64,000 nucleotides of DNA from assembly GCA_014281115.1 (NCBI GenBank), contig JACONQ010000018.1:1674001-1738000 (forward strand), given 5' to 3'. This DNA comes from Laburnicola sp. R22_1 (taxonomy: Eukaryota; Ascomycota; Dothideomycetes; Pleosporales; Didymosphaeriaceae). Numbering within the stretch: position 1 is the stretch's first letter; the number at the start of each line of letters is the position of its first letter. A program made the translations under genes and the position numbers. This document shows positions 25,001 through 35,436 of the stretch, piece after piece. Under the pieces are notes generated by a model. That model saw only the letters and a program-made list of their open reading frames with translations, did no database searches and was not told the origin of the DNA.

Positions 25001-27269
25001 CCATGCGATTCATGTCCTGTACACAGTACAGGAAGGGCGTCTTTGTAGGAACAATATGGAAGGTAATATTACCAACTGGAGTTGGAACAACTATTACTCC
25101 AAGGGTTCTAGTGTCGCCTTTGCCAAATCGAATTGTCTGACTAGCTGCTGAGGTATCGATCTGTACGAGTGGCAGTTTCCTACACAGAGCTTCAACCTGG
25201 GGTTGGCCAGCAGTCGATATGCCAGAAGCTCCAGTATCTGGCATAATCCCCTGAAAGACAGCGGATGAGTAGCGATCCTCAAACGTACAGTTGCGGCCTG
25301 TTGTCCATGCCTCATATCCTTCTATAAGCCTGTGAGACTGATATCCTCCTGTAAGCCTGTGAGAGACTGATTGATCGTTCAATATTGACACAGTTTTGGC
25401 GCCGTCAATTGCACGCGGCCCTGCTAGGTAGCCCTCGCAGAAGAATTGCTCGCTATAGTCCGCCTCATCCTGCAGTAATCTGTTGATCAAGTTGGTGATC
25501 CCGCTCGGGTCGGCAGTGGCGTTGCTATTATGGGCATTGCTGTCGGATATATCAAGGCCTTCGTAGTCAACTAGGAACTGCTGGATATCCTCTGTTGTAC
25601 AGTCCATTGTTTGCTGTAGATGTTGAGCGTGCCTGTCGTATAATCTGCGCCTTTCCTCTGGTGTGTGCCTTGTAGAGAAGCAGTCAATCTTCCCACATAC
25701 CCAGCATCGTTTTGCGTCCCGCTGGAACCGCTGGGATCCTCTGTAGCGGTCGCGGAATGACTGGTTTCCGCCTCTAGCGCGACTGTAACTGCCTTTATCG
25801 CGGCCGAAGCGGTAGCGGTTGCTGCCGCGGTTGTACGTCCGGTCCGTCCAGTACTGCTGCGGATCCGGGCTGTCGTCCGTATAGTAGGCCTGGCGTTGTG
25901 CTTGTCTCTCTTTCTCCGCCGTAACAATTGCTGACCTGATTTCCGCACAAAGTCCTTCATACGTAGACGCTGGTTTGTACAGAGCCATGCTACACTCCTT
26001 GACGCCGCGGCAGGCTCGTATCACTGCGTTGCGGAGGCTCATCTCTGAAGAATACTCCATAGTGTGCTCTGTCAGTCCATCCTGTATCTGTTGCAGCTCA
26101 TCTGTAAGCTCTTGAAAGAGCTCTAGCATTGGCCTCTCTGGACTTTTCTGTACAAGGTTGAGTAGAGAGGCTTCGTGCCAAAGGATAGTGTATCGTTGCA
26201 GATCCTCCTCTGTCTCAAAGTGTTCCCTAACAGTCTTGACAATTGTAGCAAAATTAAAGCCTCTGCCGCGGATCTTACTCTGATAGAAAGCTTTAGCTCG
26301 TCCTTTAAGTGAGATAGGGTAGAGCCAGTGCATCTGTCCCTTAGAGATCTCAAACAACTCGCAGGTATCGTAAAAGGTCCTTAACTTGGCTGACAGAAAG
26401 TCATCCTTGTCGCCGCTGTATTTCATGTCCTCTGTATAGACCTTGAGAAACCCTGTCTTTGTCTGAATTGGGATCCTTTCTGGATCTGGGGCTGTATATG
26501 GTATTGGTGGCGGTGCTGAGAAACCTCTATATGTAGATGGTGCTGGCAGATTCGTGTACGATGGAAACCGTACTTGTGGCTGCTGAGATTGCTGCTGCTG
26601 TACTTGCTGAGGCAGCTGCTGAGGCTCTGGCGGCGGCAACAGTGACGGGTTACGATTCGGATAGGGCAACTCAGTTGTTCTGACTATTGTTGTATCATCT
26701 TGGGGAGCTGTACTCTGTATAGCTGGCTTCGGAGCTATATTTGAAGCAATCTCCTCTAGATGGGTTCGCGTAATTTTGCCTGCCTGTATGATCTCCTCCT
26801 CTGTCCACTGATGTGGCTCGTCGTTGTCAAGTACGTCTTGAAGAGACTTGCCAATCGATTTCCTTATGCCGCTGTCAACCCATACGCCATTGTAGAGGAG
26901 GTAATCGCGCAGTGTACACCGAGCTTTCCTAGCTGGTATCTCGAAGGTTGCCTTTGTCCATCCATCAAAGTCTGTCTTAAAGGTTTCCCATAGTCCAATA
27001 CCTCTATATTGAGAGCTTTTGTACAGTAAGACAGTGCTCAAGATGTATGCGTTAAGGATTGGCTCTGTAAGGTGTTCTGGGTTAGAGATATCAATATCCT
27101 TGTCCCATCCGCGTAGGTCGATCTGAAACTCCTCTCGTAGTTTCTGGACTTTGGCAGGAACAAAGTTGTTGTTACTGTACGCGGTTGATTGCGTAGGTTT
27201 GTCTTGGGTATCCTCTGGGTTTGCGGTGCCGAGAGAGCTGGTCTCTTTTCCAGACGCTGAAGCTGACAT
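22016..27269 (-). pseudogene. Copia gag-pol polyprotein with three stops and one frameshift
   Basis: Open from 27269 to 24459 (936 codons): Gag, a Gln-rich linker, a Cys/His cluster CWVCGKIDCFSTRH, protease active site MPDTGASGIS, the HHCC pre-integrase (LHRRFGHPSVRR .. YCHHCQ) and the start of integrase. A stop follows GPPD and the frame then continues IVHDAGTNF to KEPQETTP, stop, then DPTLPD to about 23470. A 1-nt shift in an AAAA run near 23470 is needed to join FK to LRLVNKVKG. Reverse transcriptase follows (YGIPEAGTHWW; the YVDD box reads MQTDD), then a stop between KDYSS and IGYIIV, then RNase H (HWSSTKSKRITRSVLASEI) to 22016. All three stops fall where Gln is plausible (CAR to TAR). 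Not autonomous as read. Confidence 0.9.
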
Positions 27270-27483
27270 GGTTGTCGCTATATGACGGTACTATAGGACA
27301 GTGAGACGAGTCTTCAAGTCCTGTATCGTAAGCGACGTTGTTGAGGCAAAACCAGTACGCTATGAGTCGATACTAGTAATTACCAGGCAAAAGCCAGTAT
27401 GCTATAAGTCGATACTCGCAATCACCCTTCGAGCGCTGGTACCTTGCTTGTCTGTGGCTAACGTGAGGTTAACCACTGATCAG

Positions 27484-27689
27484 TGTTGGTTCCACGTCGG
27501 GTCGTGTATACACGGTAAACAGTAATAAATAGATAGTCAAAGATTTTGGTTGTAAGTTGTTGTCCTATCCTCACCTCCACGGTGAGGATAGGGCAGACCC
27601 CCTGTCAAACACTGGCCAAACAAGGAGGCAAGGCTAGGGGTAGAACCCCTGTAACAACGCTAGCTACTTGGGGAGAGCTACTGCCAACA
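27484..27689 (-). repeat. 5' LTR of the Copia element
   Basis: 206 bp and the same sequence as the other LTR. In element orientation it is followed by CTGATCAGTGGTTAACC, where the tRNA primer site should lie; I cannot assign a primer tRNA with confidence. Confidence 0.95.
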
Positions 27690-30600
27690 GAAGCAATCTC
27701 ACGATCCTTCATAGAGACCTCTATTGCAATATAGTCCAGCGCTGTGGCAGCAAGCCGAATATATCGTCGTGTAGCTGGAGAGCTGTTCTTCCCAGAAAAT
27801 AGCTTCACAATGTCGCCACCGCGTTTTGGCGTCCTAATATCTATAGTAGAAGAGGGGGGTTTTAACGGCCGTTGGCGCACTACGACCCACCGAGAACCCA
27901 AGGGCTTATCCACGCTCTTAGGATACAGCCCTGTCGCCTTCCACCCAGCTCGTACGCACTGCTCTCGAAGACCGATTTTACGCGCTTCTGCATAAAATTC
28001 AAGAAATCTGGCCTTCCCAACCTTCGTTGCATCTGTCAGAGCTGTATGCTCGCCGAGGAACCGCCAATACGCTGCCTTTAGACTTAAGAAACAACCAAGA
28101 TCTAAAGGCTGGAGTACATGTGAAGTATAGGCAGGCAAAAAGAGCAAGTAAACATTATTTAGGTAATATGTAGTCATAAATTCGTCCGAGGTATGACTGC
28201 CATGACCATTGACAATAAGCAACCGTGCCTCGGATGGATCGTTAGGCTCAGTCTGGGGCAAGAACACCTTCTCCAGCTACTTAACAGCAATTTCGTTGCT
28301 CGTCCATCTATTTTGCGAGAAGGTAATATGCTAGCTAGGATGTCGAGCTAAAAACTCCCGCTTAAACCACTGCTCCTGGATGCTTTTGGCCTTGAAGATA
28401 ACAAGGGGGTCTAGAGCGACACTAAGCGCGGAGATACACTCTATTACAGAGGTCTAAGTATGGGTATTTACTGTCTTAACTGGTACAGAGTTCGGATTTT
28501 CCTGCGAGGAGCCAATGACAAGCCTATTAATACCCTGGCCTTCTATAATGCCGCCCTCGTCGGCATTGTACCTCCGTCGGGGGGGAATCCAGCTCACGGT
28601 CCCGTACAGGTCGAACAAGTGCCTGATATTATCTGGAGTAGCTGCATTTATGCGTTCCTAGTTAGTCTGGCGGCCTAACTTTGTCTTAATGGCTGGGTGG
28701 CGCCGCAAAAAGTGATTAGACCACTTCCTTCCTAGGTTCCTGTGGTCACCCTCTTGCTTGAGCACGCCAGTTGCGATGGCTCGCACTTGCGCATGCGTTG
28801 GCGCGTAACCGAAGGCCTTCTGCTGGAGAATCCAGTGCTCTAGATGCTCTTCTTGAACAGTTGTAAGCCGCTGTTCACCGTTGTGAGCGTGTTGGTGAGG
28901 TTGGGCACTATTGAAGCGGCCGCGAAGAGTGTTCCGTGGTATCCCATGCCGAGCAGCAGCAGTGGCCAAAGTGACCCTAGATTCGAGGTCTGCGAGTGCA
29001 TTTTGGACGTCGCCCTCTGTATATCTAGCCATTGGAAGACAGAAAAAATGATGCAAAAAGATGAATTGAAATTAATGAAGAATTGAATTTTTAAGAACTT
29101 ATATTCGGTTGTAGTGCATGATGAGGAGGCGCGGTTGTGGGGCTGTCCGAAACACGGGGGTGTCGGAAACTAGGACCCCTGGCTTAGTGGAGAAAGTTAT
29201 AAACGATATGCTGGAGCAGCTAGAGGCTCAACTTAGTGGGCGTGAGTTTGACTTTGAGAGCTGTACGGTGGCTTTTCGAGCGGGCGTAAAGTCGCGAAAA
29301 ATACTAGTAACGCTGGCCGACTTTAGCCAGGTGGAGGAGGACAAGCTTTTTAAAGCTATCGAGTACCAGGTCAGCAAATCGCCAGGCGTCCAGCTTGTAG
29401 AGGTTACCTTTAAGGTGCGCGTTAAGGCTAAGGCTCTCGAAAAGGCCTTTAAGCGTAATTAATTGTTCAACAACCCATTGTCTGACGTGGGTGAGGTAAC
29501 TCCACAGCTAGAAAAGCAGACGCGCTATTAATAGCAGCTCCTTAACGAGTCAAGGGCTATACAGCGCGTAGAGAGCTTGTCATTAGCGCAGGGCTAGGAG
29601 AGAAGCCTTTATTAGCACTAGCTCTATCGCAATAGTAAGTGTACAAACTTTAGGAACTGGTGCTAGGTAACGCCCAACCACGAGCACTACGCTATTAGAG
29701 CTGCCGACTTAAAGTCCTGGGCGAACGCGATTGTTGCTGGCCAGACTAAGCTCCTCGCGCCGCTAATAACTCTTATCGACTACTAGCAGAGCCCTGCTGG
29801 CGGCAGCAACTAGCTAAAGCGTTAGAGAGGTGCTAGTAAAAAGCGCTTAAAAGCCCAGCGTGGCGGTTATTATAGCAACTCAGAGAGCAATAGGAGCAAC
29901 AGTAAGGGAGTTTTTCAGCTGGCTAATCAACTAGCAGCTAGAGGACGATCGTAAGAACTACGAGCAGGCTCAAGATATGGCGATATCAGAAAAGTGGACT
30001 ATCAAAGATCTTAAGGAGATATCAAGCGTTAGAGGAGAACTCTATAAAATCGCGGTTAGTAAGCGCATTAAGCTGAAGGATGGAGTTATTAGGCACCTAC
30101 AAGATAACCTAAAGAAGTATAAGCAGCACTATAAGACAGCTACTGCCGCCGCAGGGTTTGTAAGTATGGGTAGTAGGGGCGCTGTGGGTAGTAGGGTTAC
30201 TGGCTGAGTTAACGATAATTGCAGAGCATAGACTTTACGTAATTACGTCACTACTTTACTTAGTATTCACCTTGGCAAGTTTAACGTCTATCCTAACAAC
30301 TCTACGCTCTACTCTACGCTCTACTGCCACCTGCACATCTCCCTACGTGCCTCCCAGAGCTGCTCCTGGTTCTCTATCCTATACACGCCGTCGGTAGCGT
30401 GCTTAAAGTGCTTTTTCGCGAACTGATCGTAGCGACTTTCGCGGATAGCGCCCCTTAGAAAGTCGCCAAAGTTGTTAAAGCGCCACCGTACATAGCAGTA
30501 GTTGCGGCGGATCTAGGCCTTTAGGACTCCAAAGGTAAGCTTAATTAGGTTAAAATCAGGCGAATACGGTGGCAGAAATCTAACAATATGGCCAGCTTCC

Positions 30601-31030
30601 TCAATAACTCTCACCACCTCCTAGTTTGTATAAATTAAGACGTTGTTGAGTATTATAACTATAGGCTTCTAGCCATACGCCGCCCGGAGCGTGGGCAACA
30701 GCGAATTGCGGATCCAATTAATAAAGTCCTTATGGCTAAAATAGCCCTCCTTTATACCTATACAGGGCAGGTAACCGTCAACTGTATACGCTAGGAGAAT
30801 AGCCCAAGTTTTGCCACGCCGTACGTCCTGGAAATATCGATTAGTAAACCTAATTAGGGCATACGCCCTGTGGCGCCAGCCAGTCTTCTCGTTAAAAATA
30901 GACTTGTTAAGAAACACCAAGTCGGCGGCGATAAATTGCCTTATACTCCTCCAGTAAGCCTTATAGAGCTCCTCATTGCGCAGTATTGATATAGGCCGTA
31001 GGGCTCGCTCGCTCCAGTCGCGATCCTTTA

Positions 31031-33129
31031 CCGTGTTTCATCACCTGACGATCGGCCCCACCGGACGATCGATTTTCCGCCTCAACAGCCCAACTTCGGC
31101 ACCTTTTGCAACGCTCTATACAACGAATATGGCTGAATTAAGTGCTGCTCTTGACTATTTGAGCTCGCTGAGCATCTCTGAGAAGCCTAATTACACCAAA
31201 GTCGCTTAAAAATATGGCTGCGATCGCAATACGTTGTCGCGCCGGCATCGTAGGGTGCAGGGCACGCGCGACGCGCTGGCCGACAGCCAGCGCCTCCTCA
31301 ACTCCCAACAGGAAACTGAGCTTCTACAATATATTGATGGCCTTTGCGAACGAGGATTACCCCCTACAAAGGAGATGATACGAAATTTCGCATTAGAAAT
31401 AGCTGGGAAGCCTGCTGGCAAAAACTGGGTTGACCGATTTATACGACGCCACAAAGTCGACCTACTTTCGCACTGGACCTCTGGTATAGACGCCTCACGT
31501 AAACGTGCCGACTCTGCCTTCAAGTACGCCCTATATTTCGAGCTCCTACGTAAAAAGATTGAGCAGTATAACGTTGATAAGCGCCACATGTACAATATGG
31601 ATGAGAAGGGTTTCCTGATTAGGGTGCTGTCAAAAATGAAGCGTGTCTTCTCCCGACAGCGCTATGAGAGCGGCGGCATTAAACAAATGCTCCAGGACGG
31701 CAATCGCAAGTGGATTACGACGCTGGCATGTATTTGCGCTGATGGAAGCTCTCTTACGCCTTGCTTGATTTATTAAGCGCAGTTAAACAATATACAAGAC
31801 ACCTGGTTACAAGATTTTAACGACTCCTCACACAAAGCTCTCTTTGCAGTATCACTAAGTGGATGGACAAACAATGATTTAGGCCTAGTATGGGTCAAAC
31901 AGGTGTTTGACAGGGAGACTAAGGCAAAGGCGCGCCGCGATTATCGTCTACTACTCCTTAACGGCCATGGATCGCATGTTACAATGGAGTTTATTAACTA
32001 CTGCGATCAAAATAAGATCCTCCTGGCCATCTATCCACCTTATTCAACCCATACGCTCCAGCCGCTCGACGTCGCGCTATTCAAGCCTCTCAGCACTGCC
32101 TACTCTGCTGAACTTACTGAGTATTTGGATAAGTGCTAGGGCCTCTTAAGAGTCACAAAGCGCGACTTCTTTGCTATGTTTAAGAGGGCCTGGTAGTGCT
32201 CCTTTTAAGAAAATACGATCTGCAGCGCCTTTAAGGCCACTGGCCTAGTGCCTTTTAACCCCAAGTAATCCTTCAGCGCTTTAATAATATGGACCTAGAG
32301 CGGCCATCCTCAAGCGATAGCAGCTCTTCTGTACTTAGCGCTTCAGATTGGCGTAAAATTGAGAGACTCTTGCGCCAGGTTGTCGCTGATACTTACGCTG
32401 AGGGGTCCCGGCAGCTCTCCCGCACTATGCACTCAATTTCAGTGCGCAACGCCCTCCTGAACTATGAAAATAAGCGTTTACGAGAAGCGCTAGCCTAGAA
32501 GAAGCGCCCTACGCAAGGAAAGCCTCTACTGCTTGAACCACCTACAAATTACGCTAGTGGCGCCATGTTTTGGTCCCCTACAAAGGTCAAGGAAGCTCGC
32601 CAACGCCAGGCACAAAAAGATCAGGAGGCAAAGGCTAAGGAGCAAGAGAAGGAGCAGAGGAAGGCTATCCAGGAGGAGCGGAGGCGTACAAAGGCTATAC
32701 AAAAGGAGGAGCGCGCCCAGGGCCCTGGCGTCAACCCAGGCGCTTCGGGCACCAAAAGCAAGGCCCCCAAAGGCATCCAAGAAGCTCCTCTCCTACTCCA
32801 AAACACCTCCAAGGTGACGCGTAAGGGCAAGGAGAAGGCTATTACACCTCCTTTAATTGATGAGGAGGATGTAGAGTACAACTTTTCATCTGTTGTAGAT
32901 GTGGCGCCTACGCCAGCGCGTACACGCCGGGGTCGCTCTTTACGGCTCCCTGAGCGTTATCGCACCTAATAAAGTATCGCGATTGTCTCCTATGCCCCTC
33001 AAAAGCTCTCCACCAAAAAATCTAGCCTGTATACAATTTGTATTGCGTTGTACAGCTTCAAAAGTTGTACGCACGGGCCCTGCCAAATCGATCGTCAGGT
33101 GGGGCCGATCGTCGGGTGATGAAACATGG
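31031..33129 (+). mobile_element. Fot1/pogo-type transposon (element 2)
   Basis: 2.1 kb. TIRs begin CC(G/A)TGTTTCATCACC and contain GACGATCG twice at a 17-bp period. TA duplications at 31029-31030 and 33130-33131. It interrupts the Tc1-like transposase gene. Confidence 0.92.
31129..32969 (+). pseudogene. Pogo-type transposase (element 2), lightly damaged
   Basis: MAELSAALDYLSSLSISEKP start; one stop at the HTH (KVA-stop-KYGCDRNTLSRRHR), then a long intact stretch with TKEMIRNFALEIAGKPAGKNWVDRF, YNMDEKGFLIRVLSKMKRVFS, LLLLNGHGSHVTMEFINYC, PYSTHTLQPLDVALFKPL. Further stops follow in the 32130-32300 region. The last part (32289-32969) has ASDWRKIERLLRQVV, a Lys/Glu-rich coiled coil and the ending TRRGRSLRLPERYRT. 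Very similar in architecture to element 1 but a separate family by TIR sequence. The fewest stops of the elements in the nest's pogo group. Confidence 0.9.
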
Positions 33130-33321
33130 TAACAGTCGACTAATAGTGGATTAGTGTACCTGAACGCCTCTCTCCATCCACAGCTAGTATACAATCTTGT
33201 CCTGATACATCCAACCGCTCTGAAACAGCTCATCGTACAGCACCTGCTCATCGTCAGACGATAATTTACGCGGGCGGCCGAGTACAACGTTGGGGCTGCT
33301 GGGTTTGCGAGTGCTCCTATA

Positions 33322-35434
33322 CTGTGTCCGTGCACTCAACGCCCGGATTCAGTCAACGCCCCGCTGAACACCATAGCAGCTTAACTAAAATAAGGCTGCA
33401 GAGCCACACAAAATCGCTATTATTACGAGATTTTGTAGTAGAGTACTATTTTGATGCTTGCGATTCACCTGTGCTACTTATATTTACTTAGAAGCTTAAC
33501 GTTGCGGCCGTGCCGCGTGGTCTTAGGTGGAGCTGCTAATACGGCACCTGAAGCCTCCTGAGTAGTTATAGTATTAACTACGCGTTTCTAACGCTTGTTG
33601 CTCTATATAGATGGCTGCGAGGCCTTTCTCTTACCCTTTTGGGTAGATTGTAGAGCTTTTGCATCGTTGTGAGCTTCTCTCTGGCGAGCATGCTCTGCTG
33701 CCTTCTTAGCCTTCTCCTTCTCCTTGGCTACCTTGGCTGCCTCCCTCGCCACACGCTTCTCCTCTGCAATTTTCTCCTTGCATAGCTTAGCTGCCTTCTT
33801 CAACTTAGCCTTCTCAGCTTTTTGAAGCTTCTGCTCCTTCTCCTCTTGTTCCTTTACAGACTGACGTACGCGAGCCTCCCTAACCTTCCTTAGTGACTAG
33901 AAAACCGCCCCCCCATAGTACTCTTAACGTTGTTGCAGATCTAGAGGTTTTCCCTTCTTCTTATACTTCTTTTTTGTAGTAAGAGCCTCTCTTAACCCAG
34001 CAATCTCATAGTAAAGTAACTTATTTTGAACTGAGATGTGGTGGAGTGAGCGGCTAAGCTTCTGCGCGTCCTTACTACTCTGATCTTCTACTGCGGATCG
34101 TACAAGGCGGTCTAGTTTACGCCAGTTAGATCCGCTAAGTACTAATGTAGAGCTCTCTCGCGATTCCTGCTTATCTAGGGTAGTGTTGGTGAACCTTTTG
34201 AGTATAACCTCTGGGTTGAATGGTGATATGCCTGTTGCTTCAAAAGACTTAAGTATCGTCTCCTCCTTAAAAGAGCTCGTCCAGGCCTCCTAGAATAGAG
34301 GGAAGAAGTCCCCTTTCTTAATAGGGAGGAGTCCCTGGCTCTGGTGGAGGTGATCTGATAGCTCCTTTGAGTACGCAGTTGATAGAGGCTTAAATAGAAC
34401 CACATTAAGTGGCTGAAGCGTGTGGGTTGAATGAGGGGGGAAGATGGCTAGGAGTATCCTGTTACGGTTGCAATAGTTGATAAAATCCATAGTAACGTGA
34501 GATCTATGGCCATTAAGGATGAGTAACTGGTAAGACTGTTGAGCTTTTGCCTTGGTGTAGCGATCAAACACCTGTTCAAGCTAGGCAAGGCTGATATCGT
34601 TGTTTGTCCAGCCTGAAGGCGACGAGGAAATGTGTACTAAGTGCTCTCCTGCCTTAATATCCTCTACCTAGCTTAATTGTATAGCCTTGTTGGTAGCCTA
34701 ATAGATAAGGCTTAGCGGCAAGGCTGATCTATCAGCGCAAACACACGCTAGGAGGGTAATCCATTTATAAGAGCTATCTTAGAGAGATGCTATAACCTCC
34801 TTATTCTCCCACATTCGTCTGCTGAACACTTGTTTTGATCGGCTAGTGATACTAATTAAGAAGCCTTTTTCATCTATATTATACGTGTGACGAGGCTCGA
34901 TGTTATATTCCTTGATTTTGGCACCTAGGAGATCAAAATACAGGCTGTATTTATCCCCTGAGTCGGCTTGGTGGCGATTGCTGTCCATACCAGCTGCCCA
35001 TCGAGAGATTAGATGGATGTTGTGTCGGTTGATGAAGCGAGTAACCCAGCTCTCGCTCACTAGCTCCTTGGCTATTGTTGACGCGAAATTTCGTATCATC
35101 TCTCTTGTGGGTGGCAAGTGACGCGCTGTAAGCCCTTCAATGTATTGTACAAGCTCCTGCTCTTGTTAGGGACTGAGTTTCCGTCGGTTAAACCCCGCAG
35201 TTGCACGCGTCGTTTGAATCGCTTGGTGCCTTCGCAACAGCGTACTTCGATCAACGCCATGCTTGCTAGCGATCTTAGTATAAGAGAAAGATTCTTCTGA
35301 CCTTAGCGATTCTATTTCTTTAATTGCAGCCTCAATTGAGCTCATATTGGTGGCGTTATGGCGTGTTGAAATTTGGGGTGGTTTGCGTTCAGCGGGGCGT
35401 TGACTGAATCCGGGCGTTGAGTGCACGGACACAG
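33322..35434 (-). mobile_element. Fot1/pogo-type transposon (element 3)
   Basis: 2.1 kb. TIRs begin CTGTGTCCGTGCAC and contain TCAACGCCC twice at a 17-bp period. TA at 33320-33321 and 35435-35436; the second TA is shared with element 4. Confidence 0.92.
33474..35345 (-). pseudogene. Pogo-type transposase (element 3)
   Basis: From 35345: MSSIEAAIKEIESLRSEESF, HTH TKIASKHGVDRSTLLRRHQAIQ, TREMIRNFASTIAKELVSESWVTRFINRH, YNIDEKGFLIS, ILNGHRSHVTMDFINYC, FPPHSTHTLQPLNVVLFKPL, SGSNWRKLDRLVRSAV, and a Lys/Glu-rich coiled coil ending in RHGRNVKLLSKYK. About ten stops, mostly in place of Gln or Trp. Close relative of elements 4 and 5. Confidence 0.9.
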
Positions 35435-35436
35435 TA

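Larger units (their letters stand above)
21755..27689 (-). mobile_element. Copia-type LTR retrotransposon
   Basis: Two 206-bp LTRs that read the same by eye, TG..CA ends, and a 5-bp GAAGC target duplication (21750-21754 and 27690-27694). Internal order gag, zinc knuckle, protease, integrase, reverse transcriptase, RNase H on the minus strand is the Ty1/Copia order. Length 5.9 kb. It sits inside the A2 transposase gene and is therefore the youngest layer of the nest. Confidence 0.95.
21473..29032 (-). pseudogene. Pogo/DDE_1 transposase of A2, split by Copia
   Basis: Read from 29032 leftwards: MARYTEGDVQNALADLESRVTLATAAARHGIPRNTLRGRF is a pipsqueak-type HTH, followed by a CENP-B-type domain (HWILQQKAFGYAPTHAQVRAIATGVL, GRKWSNHFLRRHPAIKTK). 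The DDE region contains ARLLIVNGHGSHTSDEFM (second Asp replaced by Asn in VNGHGSH, the usual V(D/N)GHxSH form) and FLPAYTSHVLQPLDLGCF. The coding sequence is interrupted at 27690 within EVSMKDREIAS by the Copia element and resumes at 21754 with ASLREHVEQANPPKRRK, ending DLSVDEESD at 21473. A few in-frame stops lie between about 28270 and 28660. The N- and C-terminal parts look less damaged than in elements 3-5. Confidence 0.85.
21330..29184 (-). mobile_element. Pogo-like DNA transposon split by a Copia element (element A2)
   Basis: Inverted repeats of ~42 bp start AGCCA(A/G)GGGTCCTAG and contain GTTTCCGACA twice at a 17-bp period in the left TIR. TA target duplications at 21328-21329 and 29185-29186. 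It was inserted into ORF1 of the Tc1-like element. Its own length without the Copia insert is about 1.9 kb. A family distinct from elements 1-4, both in TIR and in transposase. Confidence 0.88.
20826..30207 (+). pseudogene. Unrecognised ORF1 of the Tc1-like element, split and decayed
   Basis: Starts MAGDRPQRVRRAPSRPGEQ next to the left TIR; Arg/Pro/Ser-rich N terminus. It is interrupted at 21328-29186 by the pogo-like element that carries the Copia insertion. After virtual removal the frame passes from ..RHSRYF-stop-WLNI directly into VEKVINDMLEQLEAQLSGRE, so it was one gene. The middle part (29187-29462) is the best conserved: a helical acidic segment, then FKVRVKAKALEKAFKRN. Beyond this there are many TAG/TAA stops and a frame change; the last open piece (29977-30207) is Lys-rich, with MAISEKWTIKDLKEI. 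I do not recognise the family. It is convergent with the transposase, so it could be an accessory protein of the element. Exact 3' end uncertain. Confidence 0.6.

Noticed and set aside
27464..27483. tRNA primer binding site next to the Copia 5' LTR
   Set aside because: CTGATCAGTGGTTAACC does not start with TGG at the LTR edge and I cannot match it to a tRNA 3' end.
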